Source: Massilia niastensis DSM 21313 (GTDB lineage Bacteria > Pseudomonadota > Gammaproteobacteria > Burkholderiales > Burkholderiaceae_D). From it: a stretch of DNA of 35,579 nt. Below, piece after piece: positions 16,124 to 23,829 of the stretch (positions are counted from its first letter, which is position 1; every line of letters begins with the position of its first letter). The stretch covers positions 1-35,579 of the forward strand of contig NZ_KB908130.1 of assembly GCF_000382345.1 (NCBI RefSeq), given 5' to 3'. The notes below the pieces were generated by a model, which was not told where the DNA came from, ran no database searches, and was given only the letters and a program-made list of their open reading frames with translations. The translations under genes were made by a program, and so were the position numbers.

Positions 16124-17260
16124 ATGACCATCCATCCACTTACCGGTGAGTTCGCCAGGGACGCTACGGAATCCGCGTTCCTCGCGCACCAGCTGGCCCG
16201 CACGCGTTCCCTGCTGGGTTTCACCCTGCTCTTCTGTACCGTTTTCTACCTGAGTTTCTTCGTCACCGACGTGGCGGTCCTGGGATTCGACCTGGCGGCG
16301 GCGGAGACTTTCCCGGCACGCCTGCTGGTCGCCGCGACGGCCGGCAGCTGCGCCTGGCTGGCCTACCGCCGTCCGCTGTCGGTGAGGGCGACCCGGCTGG
16401 CGGCAAGCATCGCGGAAACGGTGGCGCTGGCCGGCTTCATGCACATCGCGGTGCACCGTCCGGCCGAATTCCACTGGCATGCGATGTCGCTGGCGATCAT
16501 GCTGGTCGTGGTCTACCTCTACATCCCGAACCGGCTCGTGTATGCGCTGGCGCTGGCGGCCACCGCCACCGCCGTGTTCTTCGTGCTGGTGCTGCAGGTG
16601 GCGCCGATGCCCTTCCCCGACATGCTGACCATGGGCCTGCTGCTGGTGCTGGTGAACACCTTCGGCCTGCTGGCGGCGCGCCGCTACAACCACGTGCTGC
16701 GCGAGGAATTCCGCCTGCAGTCGGACCTGAAGCAGGCCGCCCAGCGCGACCACCTGACCGGCTGCTACAACCGGCGCTACCTGCATGACCACCTGATGTG
16801 CGCGGAACTGGCGCGGGCGCGGCGCTTCGGCCACAAGCTGACGGTCGTGTTGTGCGATATCGACCACTTCAAGCGCATCAACGACACCCACGGGCACACC
16901 CATGGGGACGCGGTGATCAGGGCGTTCGCGGCCCTGCTGCTGCAGCTGACGCGCGAACAGCTCGATGCGGTGGTGCGCTATGGCGGCGAGGAGTTCCTGC
17001 TGATCCTGCCCGAGACCGACCTGGATGGCGGCGAGCAGCTGGCCGAACGGCTGCGCGCCAGGTTTGCCGCCATGGCGCTGCCCGTGGAAGGCGGCCGCAC
17101 GGTGCTGCAGGCGACCGCCAGTTTCGGCGTCGCCACCTTCGACTTCGGCAACCCGCATGTGCGCTACACGCTGCCGGACCTGATCTCGGCCGCCGACAAG
17201 CTGATGTACGCGGCCAAGCGCAAGGGCAGGAACTGCGTCGAGTCGATCGAACTGATGTAG
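16124..17260 (+). CDS. Membrane-anchored diguanylate cyclase (GGDEF)
   Basis: The 378-residue protein has an N-terminal half with about six hydrophobic segments (residues 25-190: LLGFTLLFCTVFYLSFFV, SLAIMLVVVYLYIPN, MLTMGLLLVLVNTFGLLAAR). A short linker leads to a GGDEF domain beginning DHLTGCYNRRYL. The active-site motif is G287-G-E-E-F291 within VVRYGGEEFLL, and the substrate-binding DIDHFKRINDTHGH segment is intact. It should make c-di-GMP from two GTP at the inner membrane. The position of the allosteric I-site reads EQLD instead of RxxD, so product inhibition may be absent. No EAL domain is present. The signal sensed by the membrane part is unknown. The ATG at 16124 lacks a clear ribosome site. 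Confidence 0.92.
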   Translation: MTIHPLTGEFARDATESAFLAHQLARTRSLLGFTLLFCTVFYLSFFVTDVAVLGFDLAAAETFPARLLVAATAGSCAWLAYRRPLSVRATRLAASIAETVALAGFMHIAVHRPAEFHWHAMSLAIMLVVVYLYIPNRLVYALALAATATAVFFVLVLQVAPMPFPDMLTMGLLLVLVNTFGLLAARRYNHVLREEFRLQSDLKQAAQRDHLTGCYNRRYLHDHLMCAELARARRFGHKLTVVLCDIDHFKRINDTHGHTHGDAVIRAFAALLLQLTREQLDAVVRYGGEEFLLILPETDLDGGEQLAERLRARFAAMALPVEGGRTVLQATASFGVATFDFGNPHVRYTLPDLISAADKLMYAAKRKGRNCVESIELM

Positions 17261-17263
17261 GAC

Positions 17264-17287
17264 GAACGGCGCCGCCGGCCGCCGTTC
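17264..17287. terminator. Shared hairpin between convergent cyclase and dipeptidase genes
   Basis: GAACGGCG (17264-17271) and CGCCGTTC (17280-17287) form a perfect 8-bp stem around an 8-nt GC-rich loop. It occupies nearly all of the 25-bp gap and touches the stop codon of the dipeptidase gene. There is no T-tract on either strand, so termination strength is uncertain. Confidence 0.5.
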
Positions 17288-17897
17288 AGAGCACGCGGCG
17301 GAAGCTGCGGCGCACCAGGTCGCGGTCGCCGCAGTCGAAATGCCACCACTCGGTATTGATGCCGACGAAGCCGGCCTGCAGCATGGCCTCGCGCAGCAGG
17401 CGGCGGTTGGCCACCTGTTCCTCGTTCAGCTGGCCGGCCACCAGGAAGCCTTCTTCCAGCGCCGGGTGCGACAGGTTGGTCATGTCGTCGAAGCCGGTGC
17501 CCATGTCCAGCTCGCGCCCCGAAGCGTCGAGCAGGGTGATGTCCAGCGCCATGCCGTAGGAATGGATCGAGCCGCGCACCGGATTGGCCAGGTACATCTG
17601 CAGGCCGGTGCCCTCCAGCGCATCCCACAACTGCTGCTGCACGCGCTGCGGGCGCAGGGCGTCCAGCACCAGCGGGGTGAGGTCGGGGCGGCGCGCGGCC
17701 AGCCAGGCGACCACCCGTTCGAGGGCGCTTGCCGCTTCGACATGCAGCCAGGCGCAGTCGAACGGCGAGTACAGGTCGCGTCCGACGAAGTTGTTGTCCG
17801 TGGCGTAGCGCAGGTCGATCTCGATACCGGCGATACTGGTCAGGTGGCGAAATTCAGGACTGCCGGCGATCTCTTCGCTGGCCACGGTGAGGCTCAT
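17286..17897 (-). CDS. ddpX: D-alanyl-D-alanine dipeptidase (VanX/DdpX, M15D)
   Basis: The 203-residue zinc peptidase hydrolyses D-Ala-D-Ala to two D-Ala. Zinc ligands are in S110-I-H112-SYGMALD119 (the SxHxxGxAxD motif) and in E183-W-W-H186, where Glu183 is the catalytic base. The substrate-binding arginine region is ALRPQRVQQQLW. There is no signal peptide, so it acts in the cytoplasm on imported or recycled dipeptide. The ATG at 17897 overlaps the stop of the upstream LysR gene (ATGA) and has AAGGAAG before it, so the two genes form an operon with coupled translation. No VanH or VanA genes are present, so glycopeptide resistance is unlikely; D-Ala-D-Ala salvage fits the neighbours better. 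Confidence 0.93.
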   Translation of the reverse strand: MSLTVASEEIAGSPEFRHLTSIAGIEIDLRYATDNNFVGRDLYSPFDCAWLHVEAASALERVVAWLAARRPDLTPLVLDALRPQRVQQQLWDALEGTGLQMYLANPVRGSIHSYGMALDITLLDASGRELDMGTGFDDMTNLSHPALEEGFLVAGQLNEEQVANRRLLREAMLQAGFVGINTEWWHFDCGDRDLVRRSFRRVL

Positions 17898-18799
17898 TGA
17901 CTTCCTTTTTCCAGACGGGCGCGCGCGGTCGCGCCGATACAGTTGGCCAGCTCCCGCGCCCCGTGCGACAAGGGGGAATGGCTGGCGGTCAGCAGGTACA
18001 GGTGGACGGGAATCGCCGGCGCCCACGGGCGGCACTGGACCTTGTTCGGCGCGGCCGAAGCGGCGGTGAACGGGTCGAGCACGGCGGTGCCGGCGCCCGC
18101 CTCGACCAGCGCACGGGCGATCTGGTAGGTCTGCACCACGGTGGGGAACACCGGCTGCACGCCCTGGGCCTCGCAGGCGGCGACCACCATCTCGCCCAGC
18201 GGGTCGCGGTCGGCCAGGCCGATCAGTTCGCCGGTCAGGCCGTCGGCCGAGATCGGCCGGGCGCATTCTTCCTCGCTCCAGGTGCCGGCGGGGGCGACCA
18301 CGGTCAGCATGCCGTGCGCGATCGGCTCGGCCACGATGCCGGGATGGCGCGGGTCCTGCAGCGAGAGGGCCAGGTCGGCCTCGCCCAGGCGCAGCGCGTT
18401 GACGATTTCACTGGTGTGGTGCGTGGCGAGTTCGCAACGGGTCTGGGCGAAGTCGCGGCGCCAGACGGTCATGGCTTCCGGCAGCACGCTGGTCGCGATG
18501 GTCGGGGTCGACACCAGGCGCACGGTTTCGACCGCGCGGCCCTTGAGGCTGGCGGCCAGGCGGCGGATGCCCTGCAGGTCGCGGTTGAGCTTTTCGGTTT
18601 CCGCGAACAGGCGGTGCGCCTCCGGCTTCGGGTAGAGCTTGCCGCGTACGCGCTCGAACAGCGGCATGCCCAGCTGCAGTTCGGCGTGCTGGAGCACTTT
18701 CGTCACCGCGGGCTGGGAAATGTGGAGTACCTGCGCGGCACCACTGATGGTGCCGACTTGCATGATGGCGTGGAACACTTCGATATGACGCAAACGCAT
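17894..18799 (-). CDS. LysR-family regulator coupled to D-Ala-D-Ala dipeptidase
   Basis: The 301-residue protein has an N-terminal winged helix (MRLRHIEVFHAIMQVGTISG, then AAQVLHISQPAVTKVLQHAE, residues 1-60). A linker helix and a two-lobed effector domain follow (VRLVSTPTIATSVLPEAM ... LIGLADRDPLGEMV). Its stop overlaps the ddpX start by 4 nt. Typical LysR regulators diverge from their target; here the regulator comes first in the same operon, suggesting autoregulation together with ddpX. The effector is unknown; D-Ala, D-Ala-D-Ala or a muropeptide is an inference from context. The 80-bp gap to the amidase gene upstream could hold its promoter. Confidence 0.9.
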   Translation of the reverse strand: MRLRHIEVFHAIMQVGTISGAAQVLHISQPAVTKVLQHAELQLGMPLFERVRGKLYPKPEAHRLFAETEKLNRDLQGIRRLAASLKGRAVETVRLVSTPTIATSVLPEAMTVWRRDFAQTRCELATHHTSEIVNALRLGEADLALSLQDPRHPGIVAEPIAHGMLTVVAPAGTWSEEECARPISADGLTGELIGLADRDPLGEMVVAACEAQGVQPVFPTVVQTYQIARALVEAGAGTAVLDPFTAASAAPNKVQCRPWAPAIPVHLYLLTASHSPLSHGARELANCIGATARARLEKGSQ

Positions 18800-18879
18800 C
18801 GCTTATCCTTCTGTAAAGTCTTCGCGTGCAAGACGCGAATTTTTGGAAGGATACAGCGAAACTTGACGCACGGCGATGC

Positions 18880-19938
18880 TCAAATTGTATTCACCGGCGC
18901 CGGGCTGGGCGCAGGAGGAAGCGGCGCCGGTACGGTGAGCGGAGCCGGGGCCGGCGCCGGCGCTGGCGCCGGTGCAGGGCTCGGAGCTGGCGCCGGGGCC
19001 GGCACTGGCGTCGCCGGAGCGGCCGGGACCGGGGCCGTTTCCGGCACCACGGGAGCCGGTGCGACCGGCGCCGGCGGCATCGGCGCGACCGGGGCGGTCA
19101 GCGGCGCCGGGGTCGGCTGGGCCGGCACCGCCTGCGCCGGCGCCACCGGCAGCGGCGCAGTCGCCGGCGTGGTCAGGACTTCCAGCAGCGAGGCGGTCTC
19201 GGCGTCCGGATTGCCGGCATAGTCGGCCGGGCGGTATTTCATCTGGAACGCGGCCAGCACGGTGCGGGTCTGCTCGTCCAGCATGGCGGTCTGCTGGATC
19301 GCATAGCCATGGATGGCCAGCTTGCGCTGGAACCAGGCGACGTCCGGCAGCAGCGCCTCGAAGGCCGGGCGCACGGCGGCCACGCGGGTGGCGTCCGGCC
19401 AGACGCCCAGGCCTTCCCGGGCCAGGCGCTGCCACGGGAACAGCGGACCCGGATCCTGCTTGCGCAGCGGCGCGATGTCGCTGTGGCCGATGATGTTTTC
19501 CGGCGCCACGCCATGGCGCTGCACGATCTCCTTCAGCAGCGGCACCAGGGCGTCGATCTGCGACTGCGGGAACGGCGCGTAGACGCGGCCCTGCGGCGTG
19601 TCCTTCCAGCCGGCATTGACGATCTCGATGCCGATCGAGCTGTTGTTGAGCTGGGTGAAATTCTTCCAGCTCGAGTTGCCGGCATGGTAAGCGGCGCGGT
19701 TCTCGTCCACCAGCGCGTAGATGGTCGGCTGCGGATCGTCGGTGAGCAGGTAGTGAGCGCTCACCTGCTGTTCCGTGAGGATCTTCAGCGAAGCCGGCTT
19801 GTCGGCCACGGTGTAGTGCAGGACCACGAAGCGCACCCGGCTCGACTGGCCTTTGGCGGTATAGCTCGTGTCGTAGCGCGGGCCGGTGGCGCAGCCGGCC
19901 AGCAGGGCGATGGTGAGGGCGGCGATCAGGGTTTTCAT
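18880..19938 (-). CDS. amiD: AmiD-like N-acetylmuramoyl-L-alanine amidase lipoprotein
   Basis: The 352-residue protein starts with a lipoprotein signal (MKTLIAALTIALLAGC, lipidated Cys16). The Amidase_2 domain (residues about 33-185) has zinc ligands His41 (FVVLHYT), His152 (IIGHSDIAP) and Asp162 (RKQDPGP), nearly the same numbering as E. coli AmiD. A helical peptidoglycan-binding-like region follows (AWFQRKLAIHGYAIQQTAML). From about residue 257 the chain is a 95-residue Ala/Pro repeat tail ending NTI. The enzyme should cut stem peptides from MurNAc or anhydro-MurNAc, probably at the outer membrane, leaving denuded glycan. The downstream LysR/ddpX and upstream kinase genes are co-directional. 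Confidence 0.93.
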   Translation of the reverse strand: MKTLIAALTIALLAGCATGPRYDTSYTAKGQSSRVRFVVLHYTVADKPASLKILTEQQVSAHYLLTDDPQPTIYALVDENRAAYHAGNSSWKNFTQLNNSSIGIEIVNAGWKDTPQGRVYAPFPQSQIDALVPLLKEIVQRHGVAPENIIGHSDIAPLRKQDPGPLFPWQRLAREGLGVWPDATRVAAVRPAFEALLPDVAWFQRKLAIHGYAIQQTAMLDEQTRTVLAAFQMKYRPADYAGNPDAETASLLEVLTTPATAPLPVAPAQAVPAQPTPAPLTAPVAPMPPAPVAPAPVVPETAPVPAAPATPVPAPAPAPSPAPAPAPAPAPAPLTVPAPLPPAPSPAPVNTI

Positions 19939-19975
19939 CGGCGGTTCCTGTCAGATGGGTTGTTCGGAGCGGAGC

Positions 19976-20893
19976 TCAGCGCGGTCCGGCGGCCAGGCGG
20001 GCGGCGGCGTGGTGGGCGCGCAGGCCGGTCTGGCTGAGCGCGGTCCCGGGCGGCAGGTCGGCGCGCATGGTCTCGACGATCACGGGGTGCAGCTCGAAGG
20101 CGCGGCCGGCCAGCGCCACCGGGCGCGGTCCGAAGCGCCGGATGAGCGCCAGCGCCAGGCGGGCCAGTTCGTGCCCCGCTTCGCGCAGGATAGCAGCGGC
20201 GGCGGGATCGCGCTCCGCGCTGGCGGCCACGGCGAGCGCCAGCTTGCCGACCTCGCCGCGCTCGCGGTGGTAGATGAACTGGCGCGAGTCCGCCCAGTCG
20301 CTGCCGCCCACGTGCTGGAAGACGGCATGGGCCATCGGCGAGGATTGCCAGCGGCCGGGTTCCTCGTCCTCGTTGCGCCAGATGTGGCGCAGCGCTTCGC
20401 GCGCGATCCAGAAGCCGCCGCCGCCGTCGTCGAGCACGACGCCGCGTCCGCCGGCGCGGTGGAAGCCGTTGCCGGCGTCGATGAAGGCGCCGATCGAGCC
20501 GGTGCCGGCGTAGACCAGGTAGCCTTCGCCGGGCCTGAAGCTGGCGAGGTAGGCGATCTCGATGTCGTTGCACAGCGTGACCGCGGAAGGCTGGACGCCC
20601 AGCAGTTCGCCGAGCCAGCGCTGCAGCAGCTCGCCGTCGCCGCCGAAGCCGGTCAGGCCGGCGCGCACGTGCACCGGGCGGCCATGCGCGAGCACCGCGC
20701 CGGCCAGTTCGGCGAAGGTGGCGCGCACGGTCTCGCGCCCGGAGGCATTCGCCATCTGCAGCGCGGACAGGCCGGCCACGGTCCCTTCGGCCACGATGCT
20801 GCCGCCCGCTGCGGCAAGGGCCCAGCGGGTCTGGGTGCCGCCGGCGTCGATGCCGAGGCCCAGGCCGTCCTGTTGTTGTTCTTCAGTGCGCAT
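19976..20893 (-). CDS. BadF/BadG-type N-acetylglucosamine/N-acetylmuramate kinase (MurK-like)
   Basis: The 305-residue protein is an ASKHA-fold ATPase of the BadF/BadG/BcrA family. It has the phosphate-1 loop GIDAGGTQTRW (residues 14-24), the catalytic-Asp segment LCNDIEIAYLAS, the phosphate-2 loop VYAGTGSIGAF, and VVLDDGGGGFWIAREAL, which replaces the usual GDEGSGYWIG of sugar kinases. This family includes human NAGK and the MurK enzymes that phosphorylate both GlcNAc and MurNAc. With murQ in the same gene run, MurNAc 6-phosphorylation is the best inference, although GlcNAc kinase is an alternative. It lies 37 nt upstream of the amidase gene. No good ribosome site precedes the ATG at 20893. 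Confidence 0.85.
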   Translation of the reverse strand: MRTEEQQQDGLGLGIDAGGTQTRWALAAAGGSIVAEGTVAGLSALQMANASGRETVRATFAELAGAVLAHGRPVHVRAGLTGFGGDGELLQRWLGELLGVQPSAVTLCNDIEIAYLASFRPGEGYLVYAGTGSIGAFIDAGNGFHRAGGRGVVLDDGGGGFWIAREALRHIWRNEDEEPGRWQSSPMAHAVFQHVGGSDWADSRQFIYHRERGEVGKLALAVAASAERDPAAAAILREAGHELARLALALIRRFGPRPVALAGRAFELHPVIVETMRADLPPGTALSQTGLRAHHAAARLAAGPR

Positions 20894-20977
20894 AAGGGGC
20901 CAGTTTACGTCCTCGCGCCGCCAGCGGACGAATGAATGCTGGCGGCAACTACATGAGGCAAAGTTATGAGACCTTCA

Positions 20978-22585
20978 TTATGACTTGGGCCAGACCCGCA
21001 CGCGCGCACCCTCGTTGCCGAGGCGGTCGACCGCGCTGACGTAGACCGTGTTGGCCGCGCCCAGCTTGTCGTCGTCCGGAATCGACCAGTCCACGCGCGA
21101 GGCCGGCGCCACCGCGAAGCGCCACTCGCTGCCGTGGCGCGCCCAGATCGCATACAGGGCGTTGGCCCGGCCCGCCTTGAGCTTGAGCTCGACGGCGTTC
21201 TTGCGCCTGCCCGCCTCGACCTTCGGCACGCCCGGGCGCTCGCCGCCCAGCCAGGTGGTGGCCGGCACCAGCGCCTGGCCGGTGTAGCTGGTCGCGCGCA
21301 GCTGGTCGCTGATGCCCTTGCGGTTCTGCATCAGGGCCGCCATGCTGAAGTGGACATGGCCGGTCGCCAGCGGACGCGCGCGCGTCACGCCGATCTGCTG
21401 CACGATCTCGTCCGGCGCGTACTCCTTGGTCGGCGCCGGCGCTCCGATCCTGCTGGTGAACAGGCCAGGCCACATGTGGCGGCCCTTGGTGTTCTGCCCG
21501 ATCCAGTAGTCGAGCAGCACGTCGTAGGCCTGGGACTTCTGCGAGATCGGCCAGTACAGCTGGGGCGTGAAGTAGTCGAGCCAGCCATTCTGCAGCCACA
21601 GCTCGGCGTCCGCGTACAGCTTGTCGTACTGCGAGAAGCCGTTGATGCCGGGCGGGCGGCGGTCCGGGCGGCCCAGGCCGAACGGGCTGATGCCGAAGCG
21701 CACCCAGCTCTTCTCGCGGTGGATGCCCTGGTACATCCGCTCGATCAGGCGGTTCACGTTATCGCGGCGCCAGGAAGCGCGATCGAGCTTGCCGCCGCCC
21801 GCCAGGTAGCGGTCCCAGGCCGGCTGGTCGGGGAAATCGAGTTCGGCCTTGGCGACCTTGCCGTCCAGCGCGGCGGCGTTGCCCGCCATCTCGGGCGTGG
21901 CTTCGATCGGATACGGATAGAAGTAGTCGTCGATGTGCACGCCGTCGATGTCGTAGCGGCGCACCACGTCCAGCACCACGTCCAGGGTCTGCTGCGACGC
22001 GGCTTCCTCGGCCGGGTCCATCCACATGAACTTGCCGTAGCGCTTGACCGCGGCCGGCTTGCTGTTGGTGATGTGGTTCGGCGCGGCCGGCGAGCGGGCG
22101 CCGTCGTGGCGCGCGCGGTAGGGGTTGAACCAGGCGTGCAGCTCCAGGCCGCGCGCGTGCGCCTCGGTGACCCAGAACTTGAGCGGGTCGTACCACGGGC
22201 TCGGGGCCTTGCCCTGGGCGCCGGTCAGGTATTCCGACCACGGCTCGATCTGCGACGGATAGATCGAGTCGGCCGACGGCCGCACCTGCAGCACGATCGC
22301 GTTCAGGTTCAGGGACTTGGCGCGGTCGAGGATCGCCAGCGCCTCGGCCTGCTGCTGGGCGGCGCTCAGGTTCTGCCTGCTTGGCCAGTCGATGTTGGCC
22401 ACGGTCGACACCCAGGCGGCGCGGAATTCGCGCGGCGCCGGCGGCGGCATGTCGCCAGCGCTGACGACGCCCGAGGCGCGCGGGGCGGCCGGTTGCGTGG
22501 TGCAGGCGCTCATCAGGCCGCCAAGGGACAGGGCGCCGGTGATGCCGGCGAGCGTGAAAGCGCGTTTTTTCAGGTCAGGCTGCAA
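20978..22585 (-). CDS. GHL10 glycosyl hydrolase lipoprotein (DigH/YddW/YngK family)
   Basis: The 535-residue protein has a lipoprotein-type signal with Cys28 (GGLMSAC) and a TIM-barrel GHL10/DUF187 domain: EFRAAWVSTVANIDWPSRQN at the start, HAWFNPYRARHD, DGVHIDDYFYPYP with acidic residues D219 and D220, and FGISPFGLGRP. A fibronectin-like C-terminal domain follows (from about residue 440: ANALYAIWARHGSEWRFAVA). E. coli DigH (YddW) of this family cleaves denuded peptidoglycan glycan strands. The neighbouring amidase would create exactly that substrate. It sits 23 nt after the NagX-like gene, so they are likely co-transcribed. Confidence 0.92.
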   Translation of the reverse strand: MQPDLKKRAFTLAGITGALSLGGLMSACTTQPAAPRASGVVSAGDMPPPAPREFRAAWVSTVANIDWPSRQNLSAAQQQAEALAILDRAKSLNLNAIVLQVRPSADSIYPSQIEPWSEYLTGAQGKAPSPWYDPLKFWVTEAHARGLELHAWFNPYRARHDGARSPAAPNHITNSKPAAVKRYGKFMWMDPAEEAASQQTLDVVLDVVRRYDIDGVHIDDYFYPYPIEATPEMAGNAAALDGKVAKAELDFPDQPAWDRYLAGGGKLDRASWRRDNVNRLIERMYQGIHREKSWVRFGISPFGLGRPDRRPPGINGFSQYDKLYADAELWLQNGWLDYFTPQLYWPISQKSQAYDVLLDYWIGQNTKGRHMWPGLFTSRIGAPAPTKEYAPDEIVQQIGVTRARPLATGHVHFSMAALMQNRKGISDQLRATSYTGQALVPATTWLGGERPGVPKVEAGRRKNAVELKLKAGRANALYAIWARHGSEWRFAVAPASRVDWSIPDDDKLGAANTVYVSAVDRLGNEGARVRVWPKS

Positions 22586-22608
22586 CTCAGCTCCTTACTT
22601 TCTTGTCA

Positions 22609-23751
22609 TCAGACTTTGACGAACCAGCGCCTGCGCCACATGATCCAGGCGATCCCGAACATGCAGGCGTTGAAGGCGATGGCGTATAACAGGGACGTGT
22701 TCACGGGACCGAGCGGCAAGGCCGCGATCGGCGCATAGATCGCCCGGCCAAGCGACAGCTGGCTGCCGTCGGGCTGGGCCAGCTTGATAAAGCCGAGCAT
22801 CTTGGCCACGAAACCGGAAAACGCGAAGATGAACAGCGCGTTCATCCCATAGATTACAAAAGGTTTGCTCCAGGCGGCCACACGCTCGCGCAGCGCCGCA
22901 TGCGGATTGGCGTCGAGCAGCCACAGGAAGGCGGCGAAGGCGAGCGCCGCCCAGCCGGTCATCAGCAGGCAGTACGAGGGCGTCCACAGGCTCTTGTTGA
23001 TCGGCATGAGGAGCGCGTCCAGGGTGGAACCCAGCGCCAGGCAGGCCAGGCCGCCCAGCAGCAGCCAGATGGTCTGCTCGGCGCGCGGGATCCGCGCCAG
23101 CAGCAGGCGTCCGGCCAGCACCCCGAACAGCTGGCTGCACAGGGCCGGCAGGGTGCTCAGCAGGCCTTCCGGGTCCCAGGTCTTCGCCTGCACCCACAGG
23201 TGGCCGTCCAGCAGCGCGCGGTCGATCCAGGCGCCGACGTCCTTGCCCGGCTCCAGCACGCCGGCGCCGATGCCCGGCACCGGCACGGCCAGCATCAGCA
23301 CGCTGTACAGGGTGAGCAGCAGCGCGATCGCCGCCAGCTGGCCGCGCCAGCCCAGGTAGACCACGAGCGGCGCGGCCAGCATGGTGCACAGCGCGATGCG
23401 CTGCAGGACGCCGGGAATGCGCACCGCATCGAAGTCGAAGCGCGGGATCAGGTTGAGCAGGAAGCCGATCAGGAAGATCAGGGCGGCGCGTTTGGCCAGC
23501 TTGAGCAGCAGGCGCGGCCTGTCGGCGCCGCCGGCCGCCAGCCGTCCCAGCGACAGCGCCATCGCGACGCCGCCGATGAACAGGAAGAACGGGAAGATGG
23601 TGTCGGTGAAGGTCCAGCCGTGCCACTTCGCGTGCGCCAGTTGCGGATACAGCTTGCCCCAGTCGCCAGGATTATTCACCAGCACCATGGCGGCGATGGT
23701 GAAGCCGCGGAAGGCGTCCAGCGAAGTCAGGCGCACGGGTGCATCGGTCAT
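22609..23751 (-). CDS. NagX/MurT-like membrane protein (HGSNAT/COG4299 family)
   Basis: The 380-residue protein has about ten hydrophobic helices and the family hallmarks SLDAFRGFTIAAMVLVNNPG (from residue 10) and H40-AKWHGWTFTDTIFPFFLFIG, where His40 aligns with the active-site His of heparan-alpha-glucosaminide acetyltransferase. In many proteobacteria this family (NagX) is predicted to import or process GlcNAc. In Tannerella a membrane MurNAc transporter sits with murK and murQ in a comparable arrangement; I recall it as the same family but have not verified this. Here it is flanked by murQ, an AmpG-like transporter and a DigH-like hydrolase, so MurNAc or GlcNAc import across the inner membrane is the best guess. 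Acetyl transfer to amino sugars is the alternative. Confidence 0.85.
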   Translation of the reverse strand: MTDAPVRLTSLDAFRGFTIAAMVLVNNPGDWGKLYPQLAHAKWHGWTFTDTIFPFFLFIGGVAMALSLGRLAAGGADRPRLLLKLAKRAALIFLIGFLLNLIPRFDFDAVRIPGVLQRIALCTMLAAPLVVYLGWRGQLAAIALLLTLYSVLMLAVPVPGIGAGVLEPGKDVGAWIDRALLDGHLWVQAKTWDPEGLLSTLPALCSQLFGVLAGRLLLARIPRAEQTIWLLLGGLACLALGSTLDALLMPINKSLWTPSYCLLMTGWAALAFAAFLWLLDANPHAALRERVAAWSKPFVIYGMNALFIFAFSGFVAKMLGFIKLAQPDGSQLSLGRAIYAPIAALPLGPVNTSLLYAIAFNACMFGIAWIMWRRRWFVKV

Positions 23752-23829
23752 TCCTTCTAGGTCTCCTGTTGCGGGCTGGGCCCGTCGTCGTTGTCGCTGT
23801 TGCCGGCCGGCGCAGGCGCCGCCGCGGCC

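Noticed and set aside
17286..17897. Vancomycin-resistance interpretation of the VanX-like gene
   Set aside because: No VanH, VanA/B ligase or VanRS genes are nearby, and the host appears Gram-negative. D-Ala-D-Ala salvage explains the gene better.
17897..19222. Gly/Ala-rich open frame resembling a repeat protein or silk-like antigen
   Set aside because: The Gly-Ala repeats are the antisense reading of the Pro/Ala tail of the AmiD-like lipoprotein.
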